Shown: positions 1 through 5,988 of the stretch, piece by piece
Position numbering within the stretch: position 1 is the first letter of the stretch
Layout: each line of letters starts with the position of its first letter
Assembly: GCA_049670505.1 (NCBI GenBank)
Contig: JBATTK010000093.1
Span: 1 to 12,953 of the forward strand
Reading direction: 5' to 3'
From: JBATTK01 sp049670505
Lineage (GTDB): Bacteria; Bacteroidota; Bacteroidia; Flavobacteriales; Flavobacteriaceae
Length of the DNA stretch: 12,953 nucleotides
The notes under the pieces: model-generated
Told to the model about the DNA's origin: nothing
Database searches by the model: none
Seen by the model: only the letters and a program-made list of their open reading frames with translations
Made by a program: the position numbers and the translations under genes

Positions 1-191
1 GATGGTTTGTTACCCTCTCGGATAAACATCCCGGGCCTAAGTGGGTGCGCCATTCGGGAAGCATCAATGGGTTTAGCGCCATATAGACGCACCTTATAGA
101 CGATAATTGTACAATTATTCCGCTATCGAATATGCGTGTCAATAATACAATGGAAATTACTGAGGAGATCAAAAGGATACTCTATAAATAG
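1..191 (+). pseudogene. C-terminal relic of a beta-lactamase-family serine hydrolase, with internal TAG
   Basis: The frame beginning at base 3 reads WFVTLSDKHPGPKWVRHSGS then INGFSAI, stops at TAG (84-86), and continues in the same frame as THLIDDNCTIIPLSNM and TEEIKRILYK to TAG at 189-191. The HSGSINGFSA stretch resembles the conserved late H-x-G-x-x-x-G-F segment of the PF00144 family (class C beta-lactamases, PBP4*-like and esterase-like hydrolases), and the part after the stop looks like that family's C-terminal strand and helix. The reading resumes without any frame change, so one nonsense change in an otherwise colinear gene explains it, probably a Tyr codon turned to TAG. The 5' part lies outside the window. 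Family assignment is from remembered motif similarity and is fairly good; the substrate is unknown. A base-call error at the TAG is the main alternative. Confidence 0.6.
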
Positions 192-194
192 TTC

Positions 195-715
195 TTAGCA
201 TTTAACTTCACTAGTTTCCCCGAGTCTCGTAAAACCAACCATTATTGGAACTCCACAAATTTTACGAATTAGTTTCTTCAAACGGCCGTTATCTAAGATT
301 TAACCTTCGCTACCGATTCCAAAGTTAGTTTCGTTTCAAGATCTAGGGGAATAATTTCGCGACTGGTAACGGCCATATCAACATGCGCGAAGATTTTCTC
401 AAATTTGTCGAGAAACGGTTTGTACTGGTGATGCCTCAGTACCGCTATCCTTTTTCCGTTCGCCGTTCGAAGGATGCTCGTAACCTTGACCAATAAACCT
501 TGTATTGTACTAAAATCCTCGAATTCCCTTGCGTTGAGACTATCCGGAACGATAGCGGGATATATGCACTGATAGTACCTATTGGATGGTTTGCCAATTC
601 TATAGGTATCTCCCGGTGAGAGATCGTTCAGTTGAATTTGGCCCTTCTCGATGGATTACACATCAATGCTTTCGTTCCCCGTAAATAATATTGGCCGTTC
701 TTTTTTCATAATCAT
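195..715 (-). pseudogene. Unknown small protein gene, interrupted by an in-frame TAA and possibly a frameshift
   Basis: On the minus strand, ATG codons at 715 or 709 open a frame starting MKKERPILFTGNESIDV. It hits TAA at 658-656, then continues in the same frame as SIEKGQIQLNDLSPGDTYRI and onward for about 120 more residues to TAG at 295-293. After that stop another minus frame stays open (LDNGRLKKLIRKICGVPIMV) to TAA at 197-195. A one-base loss near 298-302 would join the two, giving a protein of about 170 residues that ends 3 nt from the end of the convergent serine-hydrolase relic. The composition is soluble and charged, with no signal peptide or membrane segment. I do not recognise the family. 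The uninterrupted frame after the stop supports a recently inactivated gene over chance. The only internal ATG, at 493, would give just a 66-residue C-terminal piece. Confidence 0.45.
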
Positions 716-758
716 AGTTTAAGCTTTTACTCAATAAGTACATCAATATTTTTATAAG

Positions 759-779
759 TATAATAGTATTACTATTATA
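759..779. promoter_or_regulatory. Palindrome in a divergent intergenic region, possible operator
   Basis: TATAATAGTA (759-768) and its exact reverse complement TACTATTATA (770-779) flank a single T. The element lies between the decayed minus-strand gene starting at 715 or 709 and the carbonic anhydrase gene starting at 872, where a repressor or activator site could serve both. It is AT-rich, so chance is possible, and no regulator is evident nearby. Confidence 0.3.
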
Positions 780-838
780 GTTTAAAAGTTTAACTATTAA
801 TTATGAACAGTAATAGTTTCAAATGTGATTGTATGATC

Positions 839-846
839 TATTTTTG
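839..846 (+). promoter_or_regulatory. Candidate Bacteroidota -7 promoter box for the carbonic anhydrase gene
   Basis: TATTTTTG matches the Bacteroidota -7 consensus TAnnTTTG exactly and sits 25 nt before the ATG at 872. No good TTG box is visible at the expected -33 distance; the nearest candidate is the TTTC at 817-820. A transcript starting just after this box would exclude the upstream in-frame ATG at 803, which supports translation from 872. Confidence 0.35.
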
Positions 847-871
847 CGTCAGAATTCAAAAAACAATCATT

Positions 872-1603
872 ATGAGAAAAAAAATTATGACACTAGCAGG
901 CCTGCTGGCCTTTTCAACAGCGGTAAATGCCCAACAGTCCGAAGCGGAAACCATTGAAATAGACAAGAGCCAAATACGCATTGAAACCGTTTTGACCGCG
1001 GAGGAACAGGCTGCTTTATCCCCTCTTGATGTATTGAATAGCCTGGCCGCAGGGAACGAAAGATTTGTCCGGAGCGATCTCACTGCAAGGGACCATTCCT
1101 TTCAAATCCGGGAGAGCGTGGACGCACAATTCCCCAAGGCCATAGTGTTGTCCTGCGTGGATAGCAGGGTTCCGGTAGAGGATGTGTTCGACAAAGGTAT
1201 CGGGGATATCTTCGTGGCAAGGGTGGCCGGAAATTTTGTCAATGACGATATTCTGGGCAGCATGGAGTTCGCGACCAAGGTCGCAGGCGCAAAGCTTATA
1301 TTGGTAATGGGCCACGAAAATTGTGGGGCGATACACGCCGCGATCGACGGAGCTGAACTAGGACACATAACGGGAATGCTAAAAAATATCAGACCTGCCA
1401 TAAAGCGGTCGACGGTTGCGGAAGGCCCTAGAAGTTCCCAGAATAGATTATTGGTCCATGAGGTAAGTGAAAACAATGTGCGTATCGCTATTGAGAAAAT
1501 CATCAAGGAAAGTCCGCTCCTAAGAGAAATGAATGAAAATGGTGAAATCGATATTAAAGGTGCCGTATATGATATGGATACGGGAGTAGTGAATTTTCTT
1601 TGA
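872..1603 (+). CDS. Secreted (periplasmic) beta-class carbonic anhydrase
   Basis: This 243-residue protein should interconvert CO2 and bicarbonate using a zinc ion. The beta-class signature is clear: Cys95, Asp97 and Arg99 in SCVDSR, and His148 and Cys151 in GHENCGA, giving the Cys-His-Cys zinc ligands plus the Asp-Arg dyad. The N-terminus (MRKKIMTLAGLLAFSTAVNA, then QQ) is a typical Sec signal peptide with likely cleavage after residue 20, so the enzyme should act in the periplasm. An in-frame ATG at 803 would bury the signal peptide behind 23 extra residues, so I chose 872; a possible -7 box between the two ATGs agrees. The gene stands alone, is followed by a strong terminator, and looks intact while its neighbours on both sides are decayed. 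The assignment is firm; whether its role is pH, carbon supply or other is unknown. Confidence 0.93.
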   Translation: MRKKIMTLAGLLAFSTAVNAQQSEAETIEIDKSQIRIETVLTAEEQAALSPLDVLNSLAAGNERFVRSDLTARDHSFQIRESVDAQFPKAIVLSCVDSRVPVEDVFDKGIGDIFVARVAGNFVNDDILGSMEFATKVAGAKLILVMGHENCGAIHAAIDGAELGHITGMLKNIRPAIKRSTVAEGPRSSQNRLLVHEVSENNVRIAIEKIIKESPLLREMNENGEIDIKGAVYDMDTGVVNFL

Positions 1604-1619
1604 AAATAGGGGGTTCGAT

Positions 1620-1649
1620 AAACCCTTCCCCAAAACGGGGAAGGGTTTT
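1620..1649 (+). terminator. Rho-independent terminator of the carbonic anhydrase gene
   Basis: AAACCCTTCCCC (1620-1631) pairs perfectly with GGGGAAGGGTTT (1637-1648) around a 5-nt loop and ends in TTTT. It begins 17 nt after the stop codon at 1601-1603. Confidence 0.85.
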
Positions 1650-1688
1650 ACATTAAATATAATGATAACGTATAATAAATGTTAACGT

Positions 1689-2166
1689 ATGGACGTAGCC
1701 ATTTTAGAAAAGAGCTTACGGGAAATCAATGATTTTCTAGGTAACGGGGAAAACATTCCCAGTGGTTTTTTTGAACATACCAACGACGAATATCTGTGCA
1801 GCGCCCAAAATCTATTACACTACCTGCAATTGCGCAACATCGATATCCGAAGTGAAGAACCAGATCATGGCCATTTGCGAGGTGGCACATATACCTGTCG
1901 TCCGGGCGACCCAAGTCCTGGAAAGCATGGCCAAAAAGGGGTTGGCCTTAAGGGCCGAAATATCGGATGTAGTTTTGAGCGTACAGGCAGAATGCTTCAT
2001 GTTGAACAAGGGCCCGTATATCATGGATACGGTATCGATACTTAAAAATATACTTGCACGAATGGAGCAACACCCCAAAAGGAACAAAAAAACGCTCCGG
2101 CCACTCGGTGTTGCAAAGAAAACCTTAAACGGCATACAATCTGAAAAAGCCCTTGGGATCCATTGA
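1689..2166 (+). pseudogene. Internally deleted long-form pyruvate kinase remnant (N- and C-terminal pieces only)
   Basis: Two reading frames join here. From ATG 1689 the protein runs to SAQNLLHYLQLRNIDIR near 1850, which resembles the N-terminal extension of long (about 600-residue) bacterial pyruvate kinases (ARNLLHYLALRxHDxR). One base later, in the next frame, the sequence becomes NQIMAICEVAHIPVVRATQV, AKKGLALRAEISD, AECFMLNKGPYI and ILARMEQH. These match the C-terminal part of the same family (ATQVLESLAKKG, RAEITD, AECVMLNKGP). The catalytic barrel, about 400 residues with the substrate, metal and ADP sites, is absent, and the joint is out of frame. A shortened 118-residue product could be made but cannot be a kinase. 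This is best read as a deletion pseudogene. It lies between two terminators and is followed directly by its own. Confidence 0.7.
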
Positions 2167-2240
2167 ACTATGCCGCATCGACATATGCTCCACATAATGG
2201 TTGTTTATTATATTCATGGAGAGTCGGTGTGGCTACTATT

Positions 2241-2271
2241 GGGTCTCTTTTATAAAAAGAGACCCTTTTTT
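2241..2271 (+). terminator. Rho-independent terminator after the pyruvate kinase remnant
   Basis: GGGTCTCTTTT (2241-2251) and AAAAGAGACCC (2255-2265) form an 11-bp perfect stem with a 3-nt loop, followed by six T residues. It lies 74 nt after the last codon of the remnant and was probably the terminator of the original gene. Confidence 0.85.
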
Positions 2272-2779
2272 CCTCCAAATATAAGCATATCGGTTTCCCG
2301 TAAAGGTCGAAATACTGGATCGGTATTTTTCAAAAACAACAACATATGTTGATTATCCTATGAATTTAAGGGTCGTAAATCCAACGGAGAACGATTTCTT
2401 TTACATAGGTTCCATACAATGCTCTTTTAACTTTTTTGGTAATACCCAAACCAAGGCAAAATCGACTTCGTTCAATTCTAAACATCCAACTACCCTTGCT
2501 TAATCGGTCGCGTTCATATGATGATCCGCCCCTGTATATCATTCTCGCAGGCTGATACCGGGATGGTACCATATATTCACAGATACGACTGATATTTAGT
2601 TGCCCTGAAAGCTAGCTTTATAGCTTAGGGTCTTGTTATTTATGACATGTACTCAGTTCAAAACATTATTACAAAAAGAGCGATTTCCTTTCCAAAATCG
2701 ATTATGAAATGTTCTCTGCCCACGGTTTCGATTAAGGGAAATAGAAAACCGGTCTTGAAAATAATTGAGCTGTATCGAT
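2272..2779. other. Gene-poor stretch, no supportable gene
   Basis: No frame here has the composition of a real gene. A 68-residue minus-strand frame (2366-2572) and a 47-codon plus frame starting near 2354 overlap each other and match no family I recognise. Given the decay on both sides, this is probably old, scrambled coding sequence. Confidence 0.4.
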
Positions 2780-2875
2780 ATGACGTGCCGCGTGGGATAT
2801 AATTCTTCCCAAGCCCTGGTAATACTAGGATTTAATGCGATGTTCAAAAATATTTCTAGCTGGCACAATGTATAA
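2780..2875 (+). pseudogene. Possible rhodanese-domain C-terminal relic
   Basis: A short open stretch reads MTCRVGYNSSQALVIL, then GFNAMFKNISSWHNV and a stop. It resembles the end of a rhodanese domain: the active-site Cys loop C-R-x-G-x-x-S, then A-x-x-I-L, G-F and a final N-I-x-x-x-W. The loop between IL and GF looks about three residues short, and stops lie just upstream in the same frame, so nothing functional is encoded. The match is short and made from memory, so chance similarity is a real alternative. An 80-residue minus-strand frame over the same bases has no recognisable features. Confidence 0.28.
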
Positions 2876-2978
2876 AAAATATTAATGTTAACCATAATAT
2901 ATATAAATAAAAATTAATGATTTATATGTCGTAAATTTATGAAAGAGAAATGAAATATTCATCTAAAATCCGTAGACT

Positions 2979-3461
2979 ATGAAAACAATACTGTCATTTT
3001 TGTTACTTCCGATTATGGTGCTGGCACAACCTTATGGCCAGTATCAAATAGAAAGCTTTGATATCGAATTTTCCATGGATTTTGCTATGGAACCCATCCT
3101 AAATGAGGAAATCGATTTTCCGGAACCTGCAGATGGCACTATTGAACTTCTCGTAACGGTAGAAGTGTATGTTTGGGAAATGGAAATTGATCATGTCGTA
3201 CCTCAATTTACCCATGATGCGGCGATGGTGAACTACCTCCCCAAATATCTGAATACCTTTTCTTTGGTCGGGCTTACTACCACCGCAAAGGAAGACCAAA
3301 GACCGCAAGAACGATTGAATCGTCTACTCGCCTTGAACGATCCTTTGTTTCCGAAAGAAGACACCTTGTTAGATGGGTTGCATCCTGTTAGGTACCAACA
3401 GAATACATTGGGCGGTGCACATAACATTCCCGAAGGCTTTGGGCCACAAATCAGGTTTTGA
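2979..3461 (+). CDS. Small secreted protein of unknown family
   Basis: This 160-residue protein begins with a clear Sec signal peptide (MKTILSFLLLPIMVLAQP, likely cut after Ala16). The mature part starts with an acidic segment rich in Asp, Glu and Phe (about residues 25-50), then a predicted beta segment (TIELLVTVEVYVWEMEI), and ends in a more basic half containing HPVRYQQNTLGGAHNIPEGF. There is no lipobox, transmembrane helix, repeat or cysteine pair. I do not recognise the family. Coding character is supported by the signal peptide and by the lack of a competing frame with better composition. The next gene starts 84 nt downstream on the same strand, so the two may be co-transcribed, though nothing else ties them together. 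A C-terminal fragment of a larger protein is unlikely because the signal peptide is in place. Confidence 0.65.
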   Translation: MKTILSFLLLPIMVLAQPYGQYQIESFDIEFSMDFAMEPILNEEIDFPEPADGTIELLVTVEVYVWEMEIDHVVPQFTHDAAMVNYLPKYLNTFSLVGLTTTAKEDQRPQERLNRLLALNDPLFPKEDTLLDGLHPVRYQQNTLGGAHNIPEGFGPQIRF

Positions 3462-3545
3462 TCATAAAAACCATCCGAAAATTAAAAACCCTTTTAAAAG
3501 TATAGTCGAATACCAAAACATGTATTAAAATAAAACAAAAAGAAG

Positions 3546-4328
3546 ATGAAAAAGGAATTTTTAACATTGGGAGCGATAATGCTGTTATCCACCAGCTGTG
3601 CGGTAATAAGGCCCGGAGAGGCCGGGGTAAAACAAACTTTAGGCGAATTTTCAGATAAAGTAATAACCCAGGGTACGGTACTTTATAATCCTTTTGTTAG
3701 TAAGGTGCTAAAAGAATCGACACAAACCAACAATATAAAACTTGTGTTGAGTTTACCCAGTAAAGAAGGACTAAGTGTGAATTCTGAAATTTCTATCCTA
3801 TATCGTTTGGAGCAAAATAAGATTCCTTCTGTGTTGGAAAATTTAGGACAGGAATATGAATCTATAATTACTAGTGTTTTCAGATCTGCCTCTTCAGATG
3901 TTTGCGCTAAGTTTTTTGCAAAGGATATGCATTCTGGTATGCGAGCAAAGATAGAAGAGGAAATCAAGGTTAAAATGGAAGAAAATCTTACGAAACAAGC
4001 AGATGGTATCGAGCTCATTGCCGTTTTGATGAAAAGCATTCAATTACCTAGTGGTTTAGCCAATTCTATAGAGCGAAAACTGCAGGCCGAACAAGATGCG
4101 ATGCGAATGGAGTTCATTTTGCAGCAGGCAACATTGGAGGCCGACCGCAAGATCATTGAAGCTAAAGGTGAACGGGACGCCCAAAAAATACTGTCCGAGG
4201 GGCTTACCGATAAACTTATACAGATTAGAAGTATTGAGGCGTTTCGTGAACTTTCGCGCTCTCAGAGCACTAAAATCATCATTACGGACGGTAAAACACC
4301 TTTGTTGATAGAACCTGGCATAAAATAA
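3546..4328 (+). CDS. Prohibitin/SPFH-family lipoprotein
   Basis: This 260-residue protein belongs to the SPFH (stomatin, prohibitin, flotillin, HflK/C) group of membrane-bound scaffold proteins. The N-terminus is a lipoprotein signal peptide with lipobox LSTSC, so Cys18 should be lipidated after cleavage; most SPFH proteins instead carry an N-terminal transmembrane helix. Residues about 19-195 form the SPFH domain, opening with RPGEAGVKQTLGEFSD and a pore-like GTVLYNPF segment. A heptad-rich helix follows (about 180-225, with EADRKIIEAKGERDAQKIL), typical of the coiled coil through which these proteins oligomerise. The end, KIIITDGKTPLLIEP, is prohibitin-like. It probably forms large rings or microdomains attached to the membrane by lipid, with the side depending on Lol sorting. 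A weak purine stretch (AAGAAG) precedes the ATG. The family is secure; the client is unknown. Confidence 0.85.
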   Translation: MKKEFLTLGAIMLLSTSCAVIRPGEAGVKQTLGEFSDKVITQGTVLYNPFVSKVLKESTQTNNIKLVLSLPSKEGLSVNSEISILYRLEQNKIPSVLENLGQEYESIITSVFRSASSDVCAKFFAKDMHSGMRAKIEEEIKVKMEENLTKQADGIELIAVLMKSIQLPSGLANSIERKLQAEQDAMRMEFILQQATLEADRKIIEAKGERDAQKILSEGLTDKLIQIRSIEAFRELSRSQSTKIIITDGKTPLLIEPGIK

Positions 4329-4388
4329 AAAGATACGGAAAACAGCAATAGTGAAAGTGAAGGCATCGGCATTGAAATCTTACCGCTC

Positions 4389-4605
4389 ATGCTAAAAATC
4401 AACACAGCCATAAGGGCAAGGCTTAAATTCGGAGAAGTGGATATCAGTGAAGGTACCTATCGGGCAATGCCTCTGGAATTGTCGTAACCTCGTGCGAGAC
4501 CGTACGAAGGAACAAGGTATTCTTGAAACCACCTGTGAAAACTGCAAAGGAAAAGAAAGAAGAAAAAAGATTGAAAAAATCAAAATAAGGAGGCAATTGT
4601 CTTAA
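4389..4605 (+). pseudogene. Possible remnant of a small zinc-ribbon protein
   Basis: From ATG 4389 a 32-codon frame reads MLKINTAIRARLKFGEVDIS, then EGTYRAMPLELS and stops at 4485-4487. In an overlapping frame starting no later than 4468, CLWNCRNLVRDRTKEQGILE continues to TTCENCKGKERRKK and stops at 4603-4605. Four cysteines in a C-x3-C ... C-x2-C arrangement followed by a very basic tail suggest a zinc ribbon that could bind nucleic acid. The two frames may be halves of one gene separated by a small indel near 4470. The first frame is also the same frame as the SPFH gene upstream and is open back to that gene's stop codon. No start is obvious for the second half except GTG 4447. I do not recognise a named family, so confidence is low. 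Confidence 0.3.
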
Positions 4606-4870
4606 TTCCGTTCGGCTGAATAATTGTAATAAAAGTTCATTAAAAGGATAGGGTTTTTAAAGTAGTTTGAACCTTTTCTGTTATAACCTCTACGTTAGAA
4701 AAAAAATTCAAATATGAACTTGGACTATAATATTCCTACTTTCCAGGTCTATTTGTAAGCCGTCGTTTTTTAAAACCTTAGAAAAAGTATAAGAGTTTAT
4801 TTTTTTTGGGGTCATGAAAATATGCTCGGTACAGGTTTCAGTTCTGCATCAACATTAAATAAACGACATA
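4606..4870. other. AT-rich intergenic stretch
   Basis: I see no open frame of note and no clear TAnnTTTG box. Only weak inverted repeats are present, for example AAAAGG near 4640 with CCTTTT near 4672. It presumably holds the promoter of the downstream DUF547 gene, but I cannot place it. Confidence 0.35.
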
Positions 4871-5584
4871 ATGAAAAAGAAATCTTTAGTTATAATGTTA
4901 CTATTATCCATTTCTTTGGGATATGCTCAAAGCACAGCCGACTTCTTTTCGAAGTCCGACACGTTTTTTAAGGCTAATGTAAAAAACGGCCGGGTTACCT
5001 ATAAGGTTATCAAGGATAATCCGGCAGTATTGAACGAACTGATTGAAATGGCTAAGGGAATTTCAGTGGATACAGGAAATGCGATGGAGTACCAGGCTTT
5101 CTGGATCAACGGTTACAACCTTTCGGTCATTAAGGGAATAATAGAAAACTATCCCCTGAAATCACCCTTGGATATTGATGGATTTTTCGATAGGGCCAAA
5201 TATGATATTGGCGGAGAAAGCATTACCCTTAACGATATGGAACATCAATTGTTGCGCGGGAATTTTTCAAAAGACCCTCGTTTTCATTTCGTTCTTGTTT
5301 GTGCCGGCCAAGGATGCCCGCCTATAATTGACGAAGCCTACACGCCCTCTAGACTGAATTCGCAATTGAACCGGCAGACTAGAAAGGCCATGAACGACCC
5401 GGATTTTATTCGAGTAAATAAAAACAAAGTAAAGATTTCACAGATTTTCGAATGGTATAAAAGTGATTTCGAACAAGATGGAAAAGTGACCGATTTTATT
5501 AACAGGTACAAATCTGAAAAACTGCCTGAAAAGGTCAAAGTATCTTACTACCCATACGACTGGACGTTAAACGAAGTTAGATAA
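4871..5584 (+). CDS. Secreted DUF547-domain protein
   Basis: This 237-residue protein opens with a signal peptide (MKKKSLVIMLLLSISLGYAQ, cleavage near residue 19-20), so it is exported. The rest is one DUF547 domain with its usual landmarks: AFWINGYNLSVI (about 76-87), ITLNDMEH (118-125), RFHFVLVCAGQGCPPI (137-152) and a terminal VSYYPYDWTLNE. The conserved Cys144 and Cys149, His138 and Asn/Trp residues have been taken to suggest an enzymatic, possibly transglutaminase-like fold, but the biochemical role is not established. Length is normal for the single-domain secreted form in Bacteroidota. The start is fixed by the signal peptide. The gene is intact with no sign of transfer, stands apart from its neighbours, and no clear terminator follows. 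Confidence 0.87.
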   Translation: MKKKSLVIMLLLSISLGYAQSTADFFSKSDTFFKANVKNGRVTYKVIKDNPAVLNELIEMAKGISVDTGNAMEYQAFWINGYNLSVIKGIIENYPLKSPLDIDGFFDRAKYDIGGESITLNDMEHQLLRGNFSKDPRFHFVLVCAGQGCPPIIDEAYTPSRLNSQLNRQTRKAMNDPDFIRVNKNKVKISQIFEWYKSDFEQDGKVTDFINRYKSEKLPEKVKVSYYPYDWTLNEVR

Positions 5585-5627
5585 CATTAAAATTGAAATC
5601 CACATGTATTTTCCTGAACGCTGATAA

Positions 5628-5855
5628 TCGTTATTCAAGGATACATTCCTATTGAAACAAAGATACCCGATTAAAGATAATTCATCCTTTATCCAAACTT
5701 ACAAGAATAGAGTTAAGCTGTGGCAACAGGTTAGTGAGAGAGAGCATCCATTAAAAAATGATGAAATTTATAAAGAGTATGGAACAAAAAACATATGACC
5801 ACTCGAAAATATTGATTCAATATCCACTTTAATTAACAGGTGGTTAAAAAAATAA
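5628..5855 (+). pseudogene. Unidentified coding relic interrupted by an in-frame TGA
   Basis: After stops at 5622-5627 one frame stays open, reading LLKQRYPIKDNSSFIQTYKN, then RVKLWQQVSEREHPLKNDEIYKEYGTKNI in consecutive segments. It meets TGA at 5796-5798 and continues in the same frame as PLENIDSISTLINRWLKK to TAA at 5853-5855. The amphipathic, Lys/Glu/Asn-rich composition is protein-like and the text on both sides of the TGA is coherent. There is no ATG at the start; only TTG 5652 could serve. This looks like the 3' part of a gene that lost its beginning and gained a nonsense codon. I do not recognise the family. It lies between the DUF547 gene and the dead recombinase, so it may belong to the lost mobile element. 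Confidence 0.35.
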
Positions 5856-5988
5856 AAATGTGCGCAAAAAATGCTAAATGTTCTTAGTCGTTAAATACGG
5901 CTATGTTCTTTGCACTAACTGCTAAAATCCTATTTTCTAAAAAGAATCGTAAAACGAACTTTTTTTGGAACTAATAAATCACAAGGCT
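5856..5988. other. AT-rich spacer behind the recombinase relic
   Basis: No coding signal is visible. A short AT-only inverted repeat (TTTATT near 5973-5994 on the plus strand, partly inside the recombinase stop region) is too weak to call a terminator. Confidence 0.3.

Noticed and set aside
103..118. 16-bp palindrome ATAATTGTACAATTAT
   Set aside because: It falls within codons of the serine-hydrolase relic (DNCTII), so it is more likely coding coincidence than an operator.
803..871. In-frame upstream ATG extending the carbonic anhydrase by 23 residues
   Set aside because: It would place a Cys-containing segment ahead of a perfect signal peptide and would lie upstream of the best promoter box.
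993..1004. 12-bp exact match (TGACCGCGGAGG) to the tRNA-Arg 3' end (7444-7455), possible attachment site
   Set aside because: It lies inside the intact carbonic anhydrase gene, in a stretch (LTAEEQ) typical of that family, and the match stops there. A real far attachment site should be longer and should mark a junction.
2366..2572. 68-residue minus-strand frame containing IYRGGSSY, reminiscent of the RGGSW motif of formylglycine-generating-enzyme-like proteins
   Set aside because: Only one short motif is similar, the expected GFR ending is absent, and no start or context supports a gene.
2653..2895. 80-residue minus-strand frame
   Set aside because: Its composition is not convincing, no family is recognisable, and the opposite strand carries a more family-like (rhodanese) text.
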